Below, in pieces: positions 1-11,562 of a stretch of 64,000 nt of DNA (position 1 is its first letter; each line of letters opens with the position of its first letter). The translations under genes and the position numbers were made by a program. The stretch lies in the NCBI GenBank assembly GCA_007922195.1, contig ML681990.1, forward strand, positions 38,577,557 through 38,641,556, read 5' to 3'. The stretch comes from Podocnemis expansa. Taxonomy: Eukaryota > Chordata > Testudines > Podocnemididae. Below the pieces are notes generated by a model that saw only the letters and a program-made list of their open reading frames with translations, ran no database searches and was not told the origin of the DNA.

Positions 1-112
1 GAGCACTGCCATCTTTCTAATCACTCAATGAATGATTTGTTAACAACTGTCGTCAGGGATCTGGCTGGGACGTCAAGACTTCACAGAGAAACAGCTGAAC
101 TCAAATTAATAT

Positions 113-311
113 AACAACAAGGAGTTTAAGACTAACAGATTTATTTTTTGCATGAGCTTTCGTGGGAGAAGATCCCACTTCCTTCAGATGCTTAAGTTCA
201 CCCATCTTCTCCCATGAAAGCTCATGCAAAAAATAAATCTGTTAGTCTTAAAGTGCCACACAACTCCTTGTTGTTTTTTTACTGGACTAGACTAACACAG
301 CTATCCCTTTT
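113..311 (-). mobile_element. CryI-type SINE, foldback form, with 16-bp TSD
   Basis: A tRNA-derived SINE. Read on the minus strand it has the head (gggatagctgtgttagtct), the body and the 'catgagctttc' block. It then turns and repeats the body in antisense, ending at cttgttgtt. The two arms share private variants such as a run of T before 'gcatgagc'. Imperfect 16-bp target duplications GAACTCRAATTAATAT at 97-112 and 312-327 bracket the entire unit, so head and both arms inserted together. Confidence 0.85.
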
Positions 312-327
312 GAACTCGAATTAATAT

Positions 328-615
328 GCAAGCTAAATTCTGTGAAAGCAGGACTTAATTGAGACTATGGGTTCTTTTCAACATTTTGTACATTATTGTG
401 TTACTTTTACTGACTTAGGCCCAGACCCGCATTCATATTTAGGCTCTTAACTTCCACTGAAATCAGTGAAAGTTAGGGAACTAAATATGTCTGAAGACCT
501 GGGCCTCCATAATTAGGGACTGGGGTCCCTGCATTTTAAGGATATATACACATAACAAATGAACAGACCCTGTCACAAAAACTTTGAGCCAAATTATTTT
601 CACCAATGCTAATAG
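328..615. other. Unique intronic sequence
   Basis: AT-rich sequence with no open frame, tandem repeat or recognisable element. It includes a short stretch (about 415-510) that reads like decayed interspersed repeat, but I cannot name it. Confidence 0.5.
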
Positions 616-623
616 CTGTGGAT

Positions 624-1151
624 CACAGCTGGATTAGGGTGCCTTGGGGCCCAGGCTGCCCCACCACTGTGGCCCCAACCCTTCACTGCAGCAGCCTGCA
701 GGTGGGCCGGTGCTGTGGGGGGTGGGAGGCAAAGACTGCACTCCAAGGGCAGGCGGGCGCACAGAGCCTGGCCTTTGGCCCAGCATCCTGCTTCCTTCCC
801 CCAGCACCCCTTCAAGCCCCACCAGCGCTGTGGGGGCTGAACAAGGTGGTAGGGGGCCGATCTCACAGGGGCCTTAGGACTAGAGCTGTGGTTCCCACCC
901 TTTTCTCTGCTGTGGCACACCTTGACACCTTTAATTTTTCTGAGGCACACCACCATATAGTCTTCAAATGAACTCATGAGTATTCATGAGCCAGTCCAGA
1001 ACTCTGAGTAGTTTTTCAAAAAAATTCCATGCTCAGGCATGAAGGTACACCTGTGTGCCGTGGCACACTGGTTGGGAAACTCTGGGCTAGAGCACAGGGT
1101 CCCCTTTAGGCAAGGGCCAACAGATTCAGCTCCTGCGTTAATCCAGCCCTG
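624..1151. mobile_element. hAT-type MITE, GC-rich, host of a nested hAT
   Basis: Termini CACAGCTGGATTA and TTAATCCAGCCCTG form inverted repeats. They are flanked by near-identical 8-bp duplications (ctgtggat at 616-623, atgtggat at 1152-1159), the hAT signature. The interior to 885 is GC-rich and carries spurious open frames on both strands. A second element at 886-1084 sits inside it. No transposase is present. Confidence 0.8.
886..1084. mobile_element. hAT-type MITE nested in the 624-1151 element
   Basis: A 199-bp element with ends CTGTGGTTCCCACC and GGTTGGGAAACTCTG as inverted repeats. Its 8-bp duplications are gactagag (878-885) and ggctagag (1085-1092). The interior reads 'gtggcacac' near each end. 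It inserted after the surrounding element. Confidence 0.8.
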
Positions 1152-1522
1152 ATGTGGATGTCAGGTGTAGTCATTGATTGTGGCTGGGTGAAGGTAGTAT
1201 ATTAAAGGATTGGGTGCAGAACGGCAGTTAAGGATGTAGTATGTGATCTGTGATGGCGAGTACTTGAAGTAAGTAGGGTGCATGCATGTGGCTATGTAAT
1301 GTATGCAGTCTTAACTTTTTATTTCCTTGCTTTTGGGGGCTTGGATTACATAAATTGTTTGTATAGCAACCAACAATGCTTCACAGGTTTTGTTTTTTTT
1401 TTTCCTGTAATGATTTCCAAGGTTATAATTTTTTTTAATGCTTAAAAAAATGAAGGAGGGAAGAGACAGACCTGTGGATGGTTGAAGTGCAGGAACTGAC
1501 AAAGAATAATTTTCTCTGTTAG

Positions 1523-2100
1523 CACAGTGGTCCCCAAACTGCAGGGTATTCCATACTAGGGGCATGATGAAGAATGTGTCAGGGGGCACAGCCTATGTGC
1601 TGTTGAGAAGGAGTACTGCCATCTCTGTTTGGCTTTCAGTTCCTGACCATGCTCCCCCTAACCCTTGGCTCCAGCTGTGCTCCTTAACCCACTTCTGCCC
1701 CCAACTTCATCCCTGCTCATCAGCCTGCTCCTGGTTTTGACTTTGAATGCATTCTGGGACCTGGGCTGGCCTGGCTTCTGCCTACCTCTTCTCGCCCTGC
1801 CCCGATGTGTTGCACCTAGACCCAGCAGCCTTTCCCTACCCCAGTCCTGGGCCCAGCCGCACTCCTGGTGCCAGCCACAGCTCCGGCTTTGGTGGGGCCT
1901 GGCCAGGAGGGGTATGTATGTATGGAGCAAAGAAGTTTGGGGGGCCCCTGTATTACAACTGCACACAACCACTGGTTCAAGTAAGGAACCACTGCCAAAG
2001 GAGGTCCGGTATCCCCTACTATATCTGGGCCAGAGGAGCTGTCCGCCACCCCATCACTATAATGAGACCCTGGCTATACTGGGCAAATGGGTTGGACCCC
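1523..2100. mobile_element. Probable hAT-type element, far end not identified
   Basis: The sequence CAGTGGTCCCCAAACTG at 1526 looks like a hAT terminal repeat and opens a GC-rich stretch with no plausible protein. I could not find the matching inverted end. A short direct repeat 'tcactataatgag' occurs at about 2053 and 2108. Boundaries are approximate. Confidence 0.4.
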
Positions 2101-2119
2101 AGAGCTTCACTATAATGAG

Positions 2120-2755
2120 AGTTTAGATCACAAATTGAATATGAATGAACAATGTGATGCAGTTGCAAAAAAGGTTAATAGTCTAGGGTGTGTTACGGGA
2201 GTAAGAGCTAATTTTTCTGCTGTACTTGACAGTGGTAAAATCTCAGCTGGAGTACCATGTCCATTTTGGGCACACTTTAGGAAAGATGTGAATGAACTGA
2301 CAAAAGTCCAAAAGAGAGCAACAAAAATAATAAAAGATTTAAGCTTGGTTATGATGGAAGATTAAACAAAAGCCTGTCATATTTACTCTTCAGAAAGGAA
2401 GGGGGGGATATCGTAATAGTCACAGATATGTTAAGAGCTGTTACAAAGAGGACATTGATTAATTGTTCTCCTTGTCCAATGGAGGTAGGACATAAAGGAA
2501 TGGACTTAATCAGCAGCGAGGGAGCTCCAGTTTAAATATTAGGAAGAACTTTCTAACTATAAAGGTAGTTAGGGCCTGGAATAGGTTTCTAAGGGAATTT
2601 ATGGAATCTGCTTCATAAGAAGTTTTTAAGAACTAGTTGGACAAGTACCTGTCAGGGATGGTCTACATTTATTTGGCTCTGCCTCAGAGCATGGGGCTGG
2701 ACTGATAACTTCTTGAGATACCTGCCAGCCCTATATTTCTAAGATTCAATGATTG
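2120..2755 (+). mobile_element. CR1 LINE fragment, 3' part
   Basis: Degraded CR1 reverse-transcriptase C-terminus: the frame shows FWAHFRKDVNEL followed by VQKRATKIIK, a CR1 hallmark. A decayed 3' segment follows, including 'ggggctggactgataact' and 'tatttctaagattc'. Several stops and frameshifts are present. Confidence 0.85.
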
Positions 2756-3703
2756 TATAACATCAGTGGGATTGCATGCATCTTAACTGAGAAGGATTTG
2801 CCCCAAAGACTTCCTAATATCTCTAGAAGCTCCACTCCACTTTTTCTTTGATTTACCCTTTAAATGGACACGCACTAGCCCAGTATAGCAATTGCCCATT
2901 TGGCTGATGGTGGATGCAGTACTTTGGAAGCTGCTCACAGCTCTTGTTTTAAAAACCAAGTTTGAAATAGATATGTGATGGATGAAATAGCCTCTTCAGA
3001 TTGATTTTGTGGTTGTACGGAAGAGGTTTAGCAGAGCCATTCTTATTCCTTATGGGAGCGATAGCCACAGAACCCACTGTTACTTAATCAACTAGTAAAC
3101 CACAAATATCAACCACTGCTTTCCTGAACTCTGTGACCAGATCAGAGCATACCGTGAAATTAAGCTTTACAGTACAGCAATATGTATAAAATGACAATCT
3201 CTTTTTTAAGTTACTGAGACTGCAAAAGCACACTGTATAAACGATATGGACATATGAAAGTTCATAAAAGATAAAATGTCATCCAGATTGAGTTTCAGGT
3301 GACCTTGGAAGTCTGGATTCAGCTGCCATATGTATTGATAAAACAAAATCATTCTGAATAATATTTCAAGTGCTATCTGTAATTCACTTCTAACAGCAAG
3401 TACGTTACCCTCATCAGTGGCAGTTTGTCAAAACCTGGCCTGCTACGCTCTATCTTTCAGTGAAAAACTTGCAGAAACAAAGAGCTCAAGCAGATGTTAA
3501 ATGTGACAACCTATATCATTGGTTTCTTTTGGTCATTCGCATAGCCCCAGAATTTTGACTCTGCTTTTTCATGTAACACTAGTTACAGTTTCTGAGACAA
3601 AAATTCTCCTGATCTTTATCCAGATGACTGTGACACAGGTTGCTACATACAAAAACACCAAACAGAACACAAGAATGGTCATACAGGGTTAGACAAATGG
3701 TTC
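2756..3703. other. Unique intronic sequence
   Basis: No gene, RNA gene or clear repeat is seen. Base composition is ordinary and AT-rich. Confidence 0.5.
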
Positions 3704-3711
3704 ATTTAACC

Positions 3712-4312
3712 CAATGTTTCTCAACCTCTAGTGTACCAGGGAACACCTCACAATATTATTTTACACAGAACACCTAAGCAAAATTTTATAAAAAAAGCTG
3801 ATATATACCAGCTGTAATGTTCACAATATATGTGTACTATGCACACCTGTGAACACAATTCAGGAAACCAAATTACACACAGTTTTACAAATATACATTT
3901 ATTTTTAGAAATAAAAACATAATGATTATACACACAACTTAAAACTGAAAACTATATTACTCAAGTTTTAATAGGAATTTTGGGCCTGCATGTTTGAACA
4001 AAGTTAAGCTATTCTTAGAGTAAGGCTCACCAAATAAATTCTTACTGTGTAAGTTATGGCCAAGTGATTTCAATGCTGGTGGTAACAGTGGTGGGAAATT
4101 TAAAATGCCCCAGCCACAGCAAAGGAGCAAGATGTCAACAGATGCTGACACACTCCTGGAAGCTTTGCTGTGGCTGGGGCATTGTAAATCTCCCTGGCAT
4201 GCACTGGGTCACCATTTTGCCCTAATGAGGACAGGCTGGGGTCGATCATGTAACACCTTTTCTACATCCGTAGAGCACCAGTGTTCCGTAAGCACCAGTT
4301 GAGAAACAACTG
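3712..4312. mobile_element. hAT-type MITE, same family as 27271-27590
   Basis: Ends CAATGTTTCTCAACC and GTTGAGAAACAACTG are inverted repeats. Internal blocks ('ggaacacct', 'gctgacacac', 'gaagctttg') match the better preserved copy at 27271-27590. A target duplication is not clear here. It holds a long AT-rich internal stretch (3760-3960) absent from the other copy. Confidence 0.7.
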
Positions 4313-4436
4313 AACAAGTTCATTGTCCTGTCTTCTGACAGTGGCCCGTGCCAGATGCTTCAAAGAGAATGAAGAGAACAATTTTGAGTGATTTATCCTG
4401 TTTTCCAGTCCCAGCTTCTGACAGTGGAGGTTTTGG

Positions 4437-4940
4437 CAGGGGGTAAAGTAAGGGGGAACACGCCAGAACGCAGTTCCAGGATCCTCTGTCTTTAGGCTGG
4501 CAGCGTTCCGGGGCCCCTAGAAGTAGAAGGCGGCACTGGAATGCTGCGTTCCGGGGCCCCGCTAAAAATAGCACAAGCGGCCAGAGCACAGCGTTCCGGT
4601 GGCTCCATCTTAAGCCCTGTTCCACCTTAAGCCTAGCCAGCTGAGAGCTGCGGCAGGCTGGGAGTTTGTGAATCTCCCCACTCCAGGGCGGAGCAGCTTG
4701 TGGCTAGTCATGCAGCCTGCAAACAGCCCAGGTAAGGGCTTGGGGGGTGGGGTGTTGCTGGGGGTTTTGTGTATGTCTGGGGGGGGTGGCTGTGTGTGCC
4801 TGGGAGTGGCTCTGTGTGTGTGTGTCTAGGGATGGCTGTGCGGGGGGTACTGGGGCAGGGTGGGGTTTGGGGGATGGGTACTGGGGGGCTCACCTGTGCT
4901 GGAGGGTTCCAGGGCCCACCAAATTATACTTTAGCCCCTG
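4437..4940. mobile_element. hAT-type MITE with internal 'gcrttcc' repeats, sister of 26105-26794
   Basis: Ends CAGGGGGTAAAGTAAGGGG and TATACTTTAGCCCCTG are inverted repeats. The 8-bp duplications are ggttttgg (4429-4436) and ggtttagg (4941-4948). Inside are several 'gcgttccggggcccc' units followed by a G/T-rich stretch at 4740-4870. The same termini and internal unit recur, in opposite orientation, at 26105-26794. Confidence 0.85.
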
Positions 4941-5524
4941 GGTTTAGGGACACCTGCATCATGGCATTGTGTCCCTGAACATCTTGGCTAATAATCACTG
5001 ACAAAGCTATCTTCCATGAACTTAGAAAATTCTTTTTTGAACTCATTTACACTTTTGGTCTTCACAACACCTCCTGGCACTGAGTTTCACAGATGGCTTG
5101 TGCATTGGATGACGTACTTTCTTATGTTTTAAATTTGCTGCCTATTGTGTGTCCCTGGTTCTTGAATTACATAAAGGAGTAAATAACACTTATTTCATTT
5201 TCTCTACATCATAGATTTTATAAACCTCTATCATACTCCCTCCCCCCAGTCAGTCCAGTATTTTTCATCTCTCCTCATATGGATGCTGTTCCATATTCCT
5301 AAACATTCTTGTTGCCTTTCCATGTTCTAATTAATACCGGGCATTCCAGTTCACCCTACCTTACATCCTCTCCAGTGATGCCTATTTTATGAGGCACTCC
5401 AGTTCACACATCCCCCTTAGTTGTTAGACTTCTAGCAGTTATATAAAAGCACCTATAAAATGTGTCTATATTTAATTGTTTGCATTCATGTGATTTAGTT
5501 GAATGGGAATCTTTTCTGTAGGAC

Positions 5525-5667
5525 TAAATTACAGAGGGGATAGCCATGTTAATCTGTTTCAGCAAAATGAATGAGAAATCGTTGGCACCTCAAAGACTAA
5601 CAAATCTGAGTGTAAGCTTTTGTGAACTATAACACAGTTCCTCAGATGCATAGAGTAGACACTATGG
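5525..5667 (+). mobile_element. CryI-type SINE, simple form
   Basis: The head 'gaggggatagccatgttaat' is followed by the body with 'ttggcacctcaaagactaac' and the tail 'cctcagatgcatagagtaga'. It is old, with many substitutions, and abuts the 3' end of the Penelope-like remnant. Confidence 0.8.
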
Positions 5668-5689
5668 TTTGTTAGGTACATATATGCAT

Positions 5690-6400
5690 GCAAAGAAGGA
5701 TGAGCCACATTATTATGGGGAGGACCAGTGTTAATCAGGTCAGTTCAAACAGTGTGGCTGTGGCATATTAACAACAGCTGATGAGAAGGTGAGAATGTTT
5801 AAAAAGGGAAAATTACTCTTTGTAGTAAGTTTGGCACTCCCAGTGCCTATTCAGACCCAATCTGATGGTGTCAAGTTTGCAAATCAGTTCCAGCTCTGCA
5901 GTTTCATGTTGAAGTCTGTTTATGAAGTGTTTTTGCTGAAGCGTGGTAACTTTCATGTCTGATACTTAGTGTCCAGAGAGACTGAAGTTGGTTTTTGGAT
6001 GTTACCATTCCTGTTTGATTTGTGTCCATTTATTCTTTTGTGCAGAGACAGTCCAGTTTGGCCAATGTACATAGCAGGGGGGCTTTACCGGCACATGATG
6101 GCATGTATCACATTGGTAGATGTGCAGGTGAATGATCCCCTGATGGACTAGCTGGTTTGGTTAGGTCCTATGAAGGTGTCATGTGAGTACATATGTGGGC
6201 AGCGTTGGCTATGGGGTTTGTCACAGGGATAGGTTCCTGGGTTAGTGTTTCTGTTGTCTGTCATGTAGTTGCTGGCGAGCATTTGCTTCAGATTAGGGTG
6301 CTGTCTGTAAGCGAGGACTGGCCTACATCCCAGGTCTTTTTTTTCCATTGGACTGTTATTCTTCAGTTCCTTCTTGTAAGTTATCAATTTCAGTATGCTC
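5690..6400 (-). pseudogene. Penelope-like retroelement, endonuclease-region remnant
   Basis: On the minus strand from 6387 the frame reads AYRQHPNLKQMLASNY, then NPGTYPCDKPHSQRCPH, then (after a break) RGSFTCTSTNVIHAIMCR. Further down comes a decayed LQQKHFINRLQHETAELELI segment. This order (Cys-rich patch, 'GSFTCTSxNVIYAIMC', then GIY-YIG-like helices) is that of the C-terminal part of vertebrate Penelope-like proteins. The expected YIG core reads LLCTLAKL here, so the nuclease is dead. Stops and frameshifts are frequent. Family assignment is from recall of the motif order. Confidence 0.72.
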
Positions 6401-6448
6401 TTTACTAGTATATAGTAAACATGTCAGCAATCTCGTTCCATTGTAGTT

Positions 6449-7012
6449 ATAGAATCATAGAATCAGAGGGGACCATGAGAGGTCATCAAGTCCAGCGCCC
6501 TGCACTTCTGGCAGGACCAAATATCCTCTTAAATTACCCCTGACAGGTGTTTGTCAAACCTGGTCTTAAAAATTTCCAATGATGGAGACTCCACAACCTC
6601 CGAAGGCAACTTACTCCAGTGGTTAATAATCCTGACAATTAGGAATTTTTTTCTAATATCTAACCTAAATCTCCCTTGCTGTAATTTAAGACCATTCCTT
6701 CTTATCCTATCATCAATGGGTTAAGGAGAATAATTTTTCTCCCTCCTTGTAGCAACCTTTTAAGATACTTGAAAACACTTAGGTCCCTCCTCAAACTCCT
6801 CTTTTTCAGGCTAAACAAACCCAGTTTTTTCAATTTTCTCTCATAGGTCATGTGTTCCAGACCTTTAATCATTTTTGTTGCTCTTCTCTGAACCTTCTCA
6901 GATCTGTCCATATCTTTCCTGAAATGAGGCACCCAAAACTGGACGCAGTACTCTAGTTGAGGATTAATCAGCAAGGAGTAGAGAAGAGTAATTATTTTTC
7001 TGTAGAAAAGCA
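6449..7012 (-). mobile_element. CR1 LINE, 3' end
   Basis: The + strand begins with the typical reversed CR1 tail 'atagaatcatagaatcag'. On the minus strand the frame at 7013-6702 shows [16 protein letters not shown], then [14 protein letters not shown] and GLFSLKKRSLRRDL, all CR1 reverse-transcriptase C-terminal motifs. The copy is 5'-truncated. Confidence 0.92.
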
Positions 7013-7017
7013 TTCAT

Positions 7018-7096
7018 TTTGCCTTCAGCTTGTTACTGGAGTAAGTTGCCTTCGGAGGGTGTGGAGTCTCCATCACTGGAAATTTTTAAGACCAGG
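7018..7096 (+). mobile_element. CR1 LINE fragment in opposite orientation
   Basis: A short + strand piece encodes WSKLPSEGVESPSLEIFKTR, which is the extreme C-terminus of the CR1 protein. It meets the minus-strand copy back-to-back and is cut off at about 7096 where the DIRS-like sequence starts. Confidence 0.8.
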
Positions 7097-8165
7097 TTGT
7101 GGAGTCTGTACAGTACCAGAGAGGAAAGGGTCTGTTGGCTCAGACGTTGCCGACAATCCCTTCTTGCCTTGTGGTTTGGGCGAGGGGAAACGCTTGCGGC
7201 GCTGTTTCCGCAAATGTTCACCGACCCCTGATACCATCTTGGGTGAGGGAGAAGAGCAAACAGAGGCTGGGGACAAAGCTGATGCCGAGCCGGACGATGG
7301 GGTGGCAGCACGGTACCAATGGGTCCTGGGAAGAGTGTGGAGAGGAGGCCGCTGCAGTCCTCGGTGCCAGAGTGTGGTACCTACAGAAGGCTGGGCAGTA
7401 CCGGGTTGGTAGGCAGTACCGATTCCTGTGCCAACTGGGTTTCTGGTACCAAGGTTGGTGTTGACTTGGGTTTCTTCCGCGGTACCAGTGCCGGGTCCCA
7501 GGACCACGCCCACACCTTCGTGGGGGCCCACAGCATCGATGGTACCCTTGACGGTCCCGCTTTCGAGTTGGTTTGGTGACCAAGGTGTTCGGCGCCCTGG
7601 GCTGGCTCCAACGAGAGCATTGACCAAGACTTTGAGCTCAGTGCCAAAGGGTGGTGCCAATGCTCCAGTGCCTGGACCAATTGATGGGCCAGGGGAGCAC
7701 TCACGGCTCTGGCGGCATCTGAGGCGTGTGCACTGCTCCCAGGAAGAGAGCAGAGGCACAGCTCTCTATCTTTGCGAGTCCTCCGTTTGAAGGATTGGAA
7801 GATACAGCAGCTCTTGGTGAGGTGTGACTCACCTAGACATGCGAGACATTTATCGTGTGGATCATTGAGAGGGAAAGCTTTGCAGCATCCCAAGCATGGT
7901 TTAAAATGAGGCATCTTAAATTTCGTACGGTAAAAGACAGGCACTTGCTTCTGCAAGTTTCTTGGCTGATACGAAACTGTTGCTGAGGGTGGAAAAAGGA
8001 ACTGGGAGGGCCAGGGTCACGGTCATGTATATAGGGCCAGGGTCATGGTCATGTATATAGCCGCAGTTGCAGCAGAGGGGGTGTTGGCTGCATGCCCTGA
8101 CCTGACAGGCTAAGGCTGAAGACTTTCCAAGCTACCATGCAATGCGGCACGTAGACACCTATAAC
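7097..8165 (-). pseudogene. DIRS-like retrotransposon gag remnant
   Basis: The minus-strand frame 7956-7381 encodes, near its start, MPHFKPCLGCCKAFPLNDPH, then DKCLACLGESHLTKSC. This C-x2-C...DPH-x2-C-x2-CLG-x2-H pattern is that of gag-like ORF1 proteins in vertebrate DIRS elements. The rest switches to an overlapping minus frame rich in Gly-Thr-Gly and Pro, encoded by repeated GGTACC motifs. Two 26-bp direct repeats lie at 8008-8033 and 8034-8059. No recombinase or reverse transcriptase part is present. The assignment rests on one Cys/His motif recalled from the family. Confidence 0.55.
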
Positions 8166-9368
8166 TGAATGATGTGAGCAGCGCACGAAGGAGAAAGGAT
8201 TTTATGGCATAAAAGCATGAGATTAGTTATGAGTTTTAGGATTCATAAATTCTTGAAATCCTAAAAACTTTCTGTCACCTCCAGTATGTTAAAGATTCTG
8301 CCTGACCAAGGTCAAGTGACATCATAAAAGCACAAGCAATTTGGCCATGTAGAATGGACAGGGTCCATTTAATCTATTAAGTCAAGAAACTTCAGGTACT
8401 GTTGCATTTGAAAGGATTTAGTTTAAGATCAGGAGAGATAAGCACAAAATGTCTACTATATGCACATTATTGTGAGACAACTCACAGTCTACATGTACAT
8501 ATTCAGTATTTAACTATAGATATCAGATGCTTATAAATTATATTGAGATATTTATAATAAACACCTGAAACAGAGACAGAAAAGAGTTGTTTTGCCATCA
8601 AAATCAAGCTGAAATTTTAGATCTTGACCATTTCATAATTTGGGCCCAAACTGTGCTCATAGATGTATGTATTCCTAATAACTTCAGGAGGAGGCACAGT
8701 AGGCACTGCTTACCCTTTTTGGAATCAGTGTACATTATGATATATACCAGCTCATATAAATTGGCTCTAACAGCATCTTTAGCAATCTCCTCTATCCACT
8801 TCCATACATCACCAACCTGCAATGAATATCTTCATTATGAGCCATGGACAAAAATGTTACCCTTAGTGGTACAGAAATTTTAAAACTTGTACTTAAGATG
8901 AAAGTTGGAAAGAACAACTGCCTTAAGAATTTATACTATCACTTCCTCTTCTTTCCTGCTCCTAGAAGAACATGATGTTTTCCAGGTGATCACAGTGTTA
9001 CTAAACAACAGCATGACTTTTTGCCTGGGACTTCAGAAGTGATAAGTAGGGAGTAAATCATATCTATTAATAAAGATTTTTTACATGTCTTCCCCTGGAC
9101 AAAAAATGACTTCTTTGCAGCAAATTAATAGTTAGCTTTTGATGTATGAAAGTGCAGGACTGATTTTATACTGCTGTTTTCATTGATAATAGACAGCCAA
9201 GTAAAACAGATGTAATATTATCTGAATGGGAATTAAAAATATCAAGATAAAGGGAAAGTCTGTTATGAAAATACGTTCAATCAACAATATGAGATCAGAA
9301 GCTTCTATTTGAAATCGAAAGTTCTAGGAGATGGAATAGATTGCCCATCTAATCTCAGTTTCCAATGG
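8166..9368. other. Unique intronic sequence
   Basis: AT-rich sequence without coding potential or recognised repeat on either strand. Confidence 0.5.
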
Positions 9369-9369
9369 G

Positions 9370-9560
9370 GAAGCTGGCAGTCCAGTTCAGCAAAACAAAT
9401 GATGACTCTGGTGAGACTTTTAAAAACTAACAAATTTATTGATAGCATGAGCTTTTGTGGGAGAAAATCCCACTTTGTCAGATGCTTGAAGATGGAGAGC
9501 TACAGAGGAATGAGAGGAAAATAAATGCAGGGAAATGTAAGTTATAGGATCAGGTCAAAC
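9370..9560 (+). mobile_element. CryI-type SINE, full-length simple form
   Basis: The head is degraded ('ggcagtccagttcagcaaaa'). The body has 'aaactaacaaatttattgat' and 'catgagcttttgtgggagaa'. A 3' region 'gaagatggag...aaaataaatgcagggaaatg' follows. The same 3' region ends the copy at 24932-25108 in reverse, so it belongs to the normal, non-foldback SINE. Confidence 0.85.
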
Positions 9561-9925
9561 TTACAGCAAATCAATGTATTTGTTTAGATTCAAACAGTGG
9601 AGAACAACTAATCTCAGACTGACTACTTTTCTTGGCTTATCTCACTGAAATCTCCATCTCACTAGTTTTCACATTAATTTTGAACTTAAGTAGCCAACCT
9701 GAACTGATATAGTGGCTATTGCATTTTGCAACTTGATACAAGTAAAATGTGAATGCAAACACTGTTGCAGTTTTATAATTAAAAAATGTAATCGAAAAGA
9801 GGAAAGACTTGAATCTAAAGTTCTGCCTTCTGCATTACAAGGCAGAAGACAGAACAATATATGCAGGATGACAAACTAATAGGATAATAGATTTCAAATA
9901 TTCATTTTAATAAAAAAAACCCCAC
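9561..9925. other. Unique intronic sequence
   Basis: No feature is supported in this AT-rich stretch. Confidence 0.5.
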
Positions 9926-9929
9926 CACT

Positions 9930-10630
9930 CATCCCCTCAAGTGCAACTTCTTATGCTCCATCTCCTTCAAACTTTCTCTGTCCCAGTTCTGTTTCTTCCC
10001 CACTCCTGCCTTTTTGTCCTGGTCCCATTCTTTGTACCTAGAAGTTCCACCTCTCCACTCTTTAGTCATCTCATCCTAGTGTCAGTCTCTTTGTCCAGCT
10101 AATCCTAGTCTCCCCCTCCAGGCTCCTCATTCTGTTTGTCTCTCTTTCCCCACAACCGGGTTTCTACTTTCCCTCTGCCCCTGAGGTCCCCATCCCAAAT
10201 GGCTCCTTCTTCTTCCCTCCTAGGCTTCTCATCTAATTTCAGTGTTCCCCTACCCCTCTGTCATAGTCTCTTTGCCTACCTAGTCCTAGTTCTCTCCCTG
10301 CACCATGGCTCTTTGCCAAATCAATTTCCTCATTCCCCTTACCCCACTGGTTCTCAGTCCTGGTTTACATGCCCGGGCAGTCTGTCTTCCCCTGCTCTTT
10401 ACCTAGGCTCCATCACCTTCCACCTACTGGGTCTCCAGGGCAGATCCCAATGTCTCCCATCATCCTAACTCTCATTCTCAGTTTCTTTCTTCCTGCCCTC
10501 CAGCTTCCCCTCCTAACTTCTTCCCCTTTTTATGGTCTGCTCTTAATGAAATCCTTGTCCAGTTCCCAGGTCCAGCTCTTATCTACTCTGCATTTGAATT
10601 TAGCACCCTTTCCCCCACAGTGCCTGGGAC
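9930..10630. repeat. Pyrimidine-rich degenerate tandem repeat
   Basis: About 700 bp in which the + strand is dominated by C and T. Blocks such as 'gtcagtctctttgtccagct' (about 10080) and 'gtcatagtctctttgcctac' (about 10258), each followed by 'agtcctagt' or a variant, recur at roughly 170-190-bp spacing. This gives long but meaningless open frames. It is probably the internal minisatellite of an unidentified element. Confidence 0.55.
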
Positions 10631-10639
10631 CAGCAGGGT

Positions 10640-11245
10640 GGCTTCTGAATGCACAGAAAAGACAGGCACCCTTCTCTCTGTTCAAGTGCTTGAACTCAAA
10701 CCTGGTACAACCTGCAGCAGCCCAGAGCTTCAATTAAATAGAAGGTTCTGCTCAGCCTCAGGCTCAAGCATGCTCCACAAAGATGGATTCTCTCAGAAAT
10801 TTAGCTGCCAAAGTCAAGGAAGTTTCTATTGGGCATGTGCAAACTATATATTTTTAATATTTTGTAACTTGGTGAAATTTGAGCAGATTTTCATTAGAAC
10901 AACAGGCACATCCCTGATGTAAAGGCTGTTCCCCAGCAAAATTTCCAGTCCCAGTTTCAAAGCATGGGGATGCCAGCATTTTCCAAATATATTTTTTTCA
11001 TGGACTAAACAATGTATTTTCCCTAGCTCGTTCTCATAAATGGCTAAACTGCTTTGGCTGAAAATTTCAAAACAATTCAGCCTGAAGAAGAAAACTGGGA
11101 TGCAAAACATTAGCCCAATCATTCAATAGTAGGTACAGTTCTAAGAAACCAAAATCAGGGTTTTATAGTGGAAAGTGTTATGTGGATATCCACAATAATA
11201 AGTAGTTCTACTAGTCCTGCCTATAATATATAGGAGAGAGAGAGA
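10640..11245. other. Unclassified intronic sequence
   Basis: Mostly AT-rich. The stretch near 10930 ('cagcaaaatttccagtccca') resembles old interspersed repeat that I cannot name. No gene is seen. Confidence 0.4.
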
Positions 11246-11419
11246 ACATCAAAATAAAGATGATGGATTTCAAGATGGCAGACTTTAGTACAGTCAGGGA
11301 GTTGGTAGGTAGGATCCCATGGAAAGCATGTCTATGAGGAAAAACAATTGACAACAGTTGGCAGTTTTTTAACAGACAGTATTAAGGGCACAAGCACAAA
11401 CTATTCCAATGTGTAGGAA

Positions 11420-11562
11420 CAGAGCCGTAATGCTCTGTTTCAGTGCCCCTTGCAATTAGTGGCACTTGGGGCTGGCAGCATGAAATAAACCTTTTAACAG
11501 TGCAGCTCTACTGAGCTGCCCCAGGACAAAGCCCCATTCACCCCGCCATAGTTATAGCCCTG
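11420..11562. mobile_element. 143-bp hAT-type MITE inside CR1
   Basis: Ends CAGAGCCGTAA and TTATAGCCCTG are inverted repeats. A perfect 8-bp duplication TGTAGGAA lies at 11412-11419 and 11563-11570. It is GC-rich against AT-rich CR1 flanks and clearly younger than the CR1. Confidence 0.85.

Noticed and set aside
606..977. 121- and 122-codon frames on both strands
   Set aside because: They lie inside a hAT-type MITE and run across its nested element.
10136..10737. 110- and 122-codon frames
   Set aside because: They are low-complexity translation of a pyrimidine-rich degenerate repeat.
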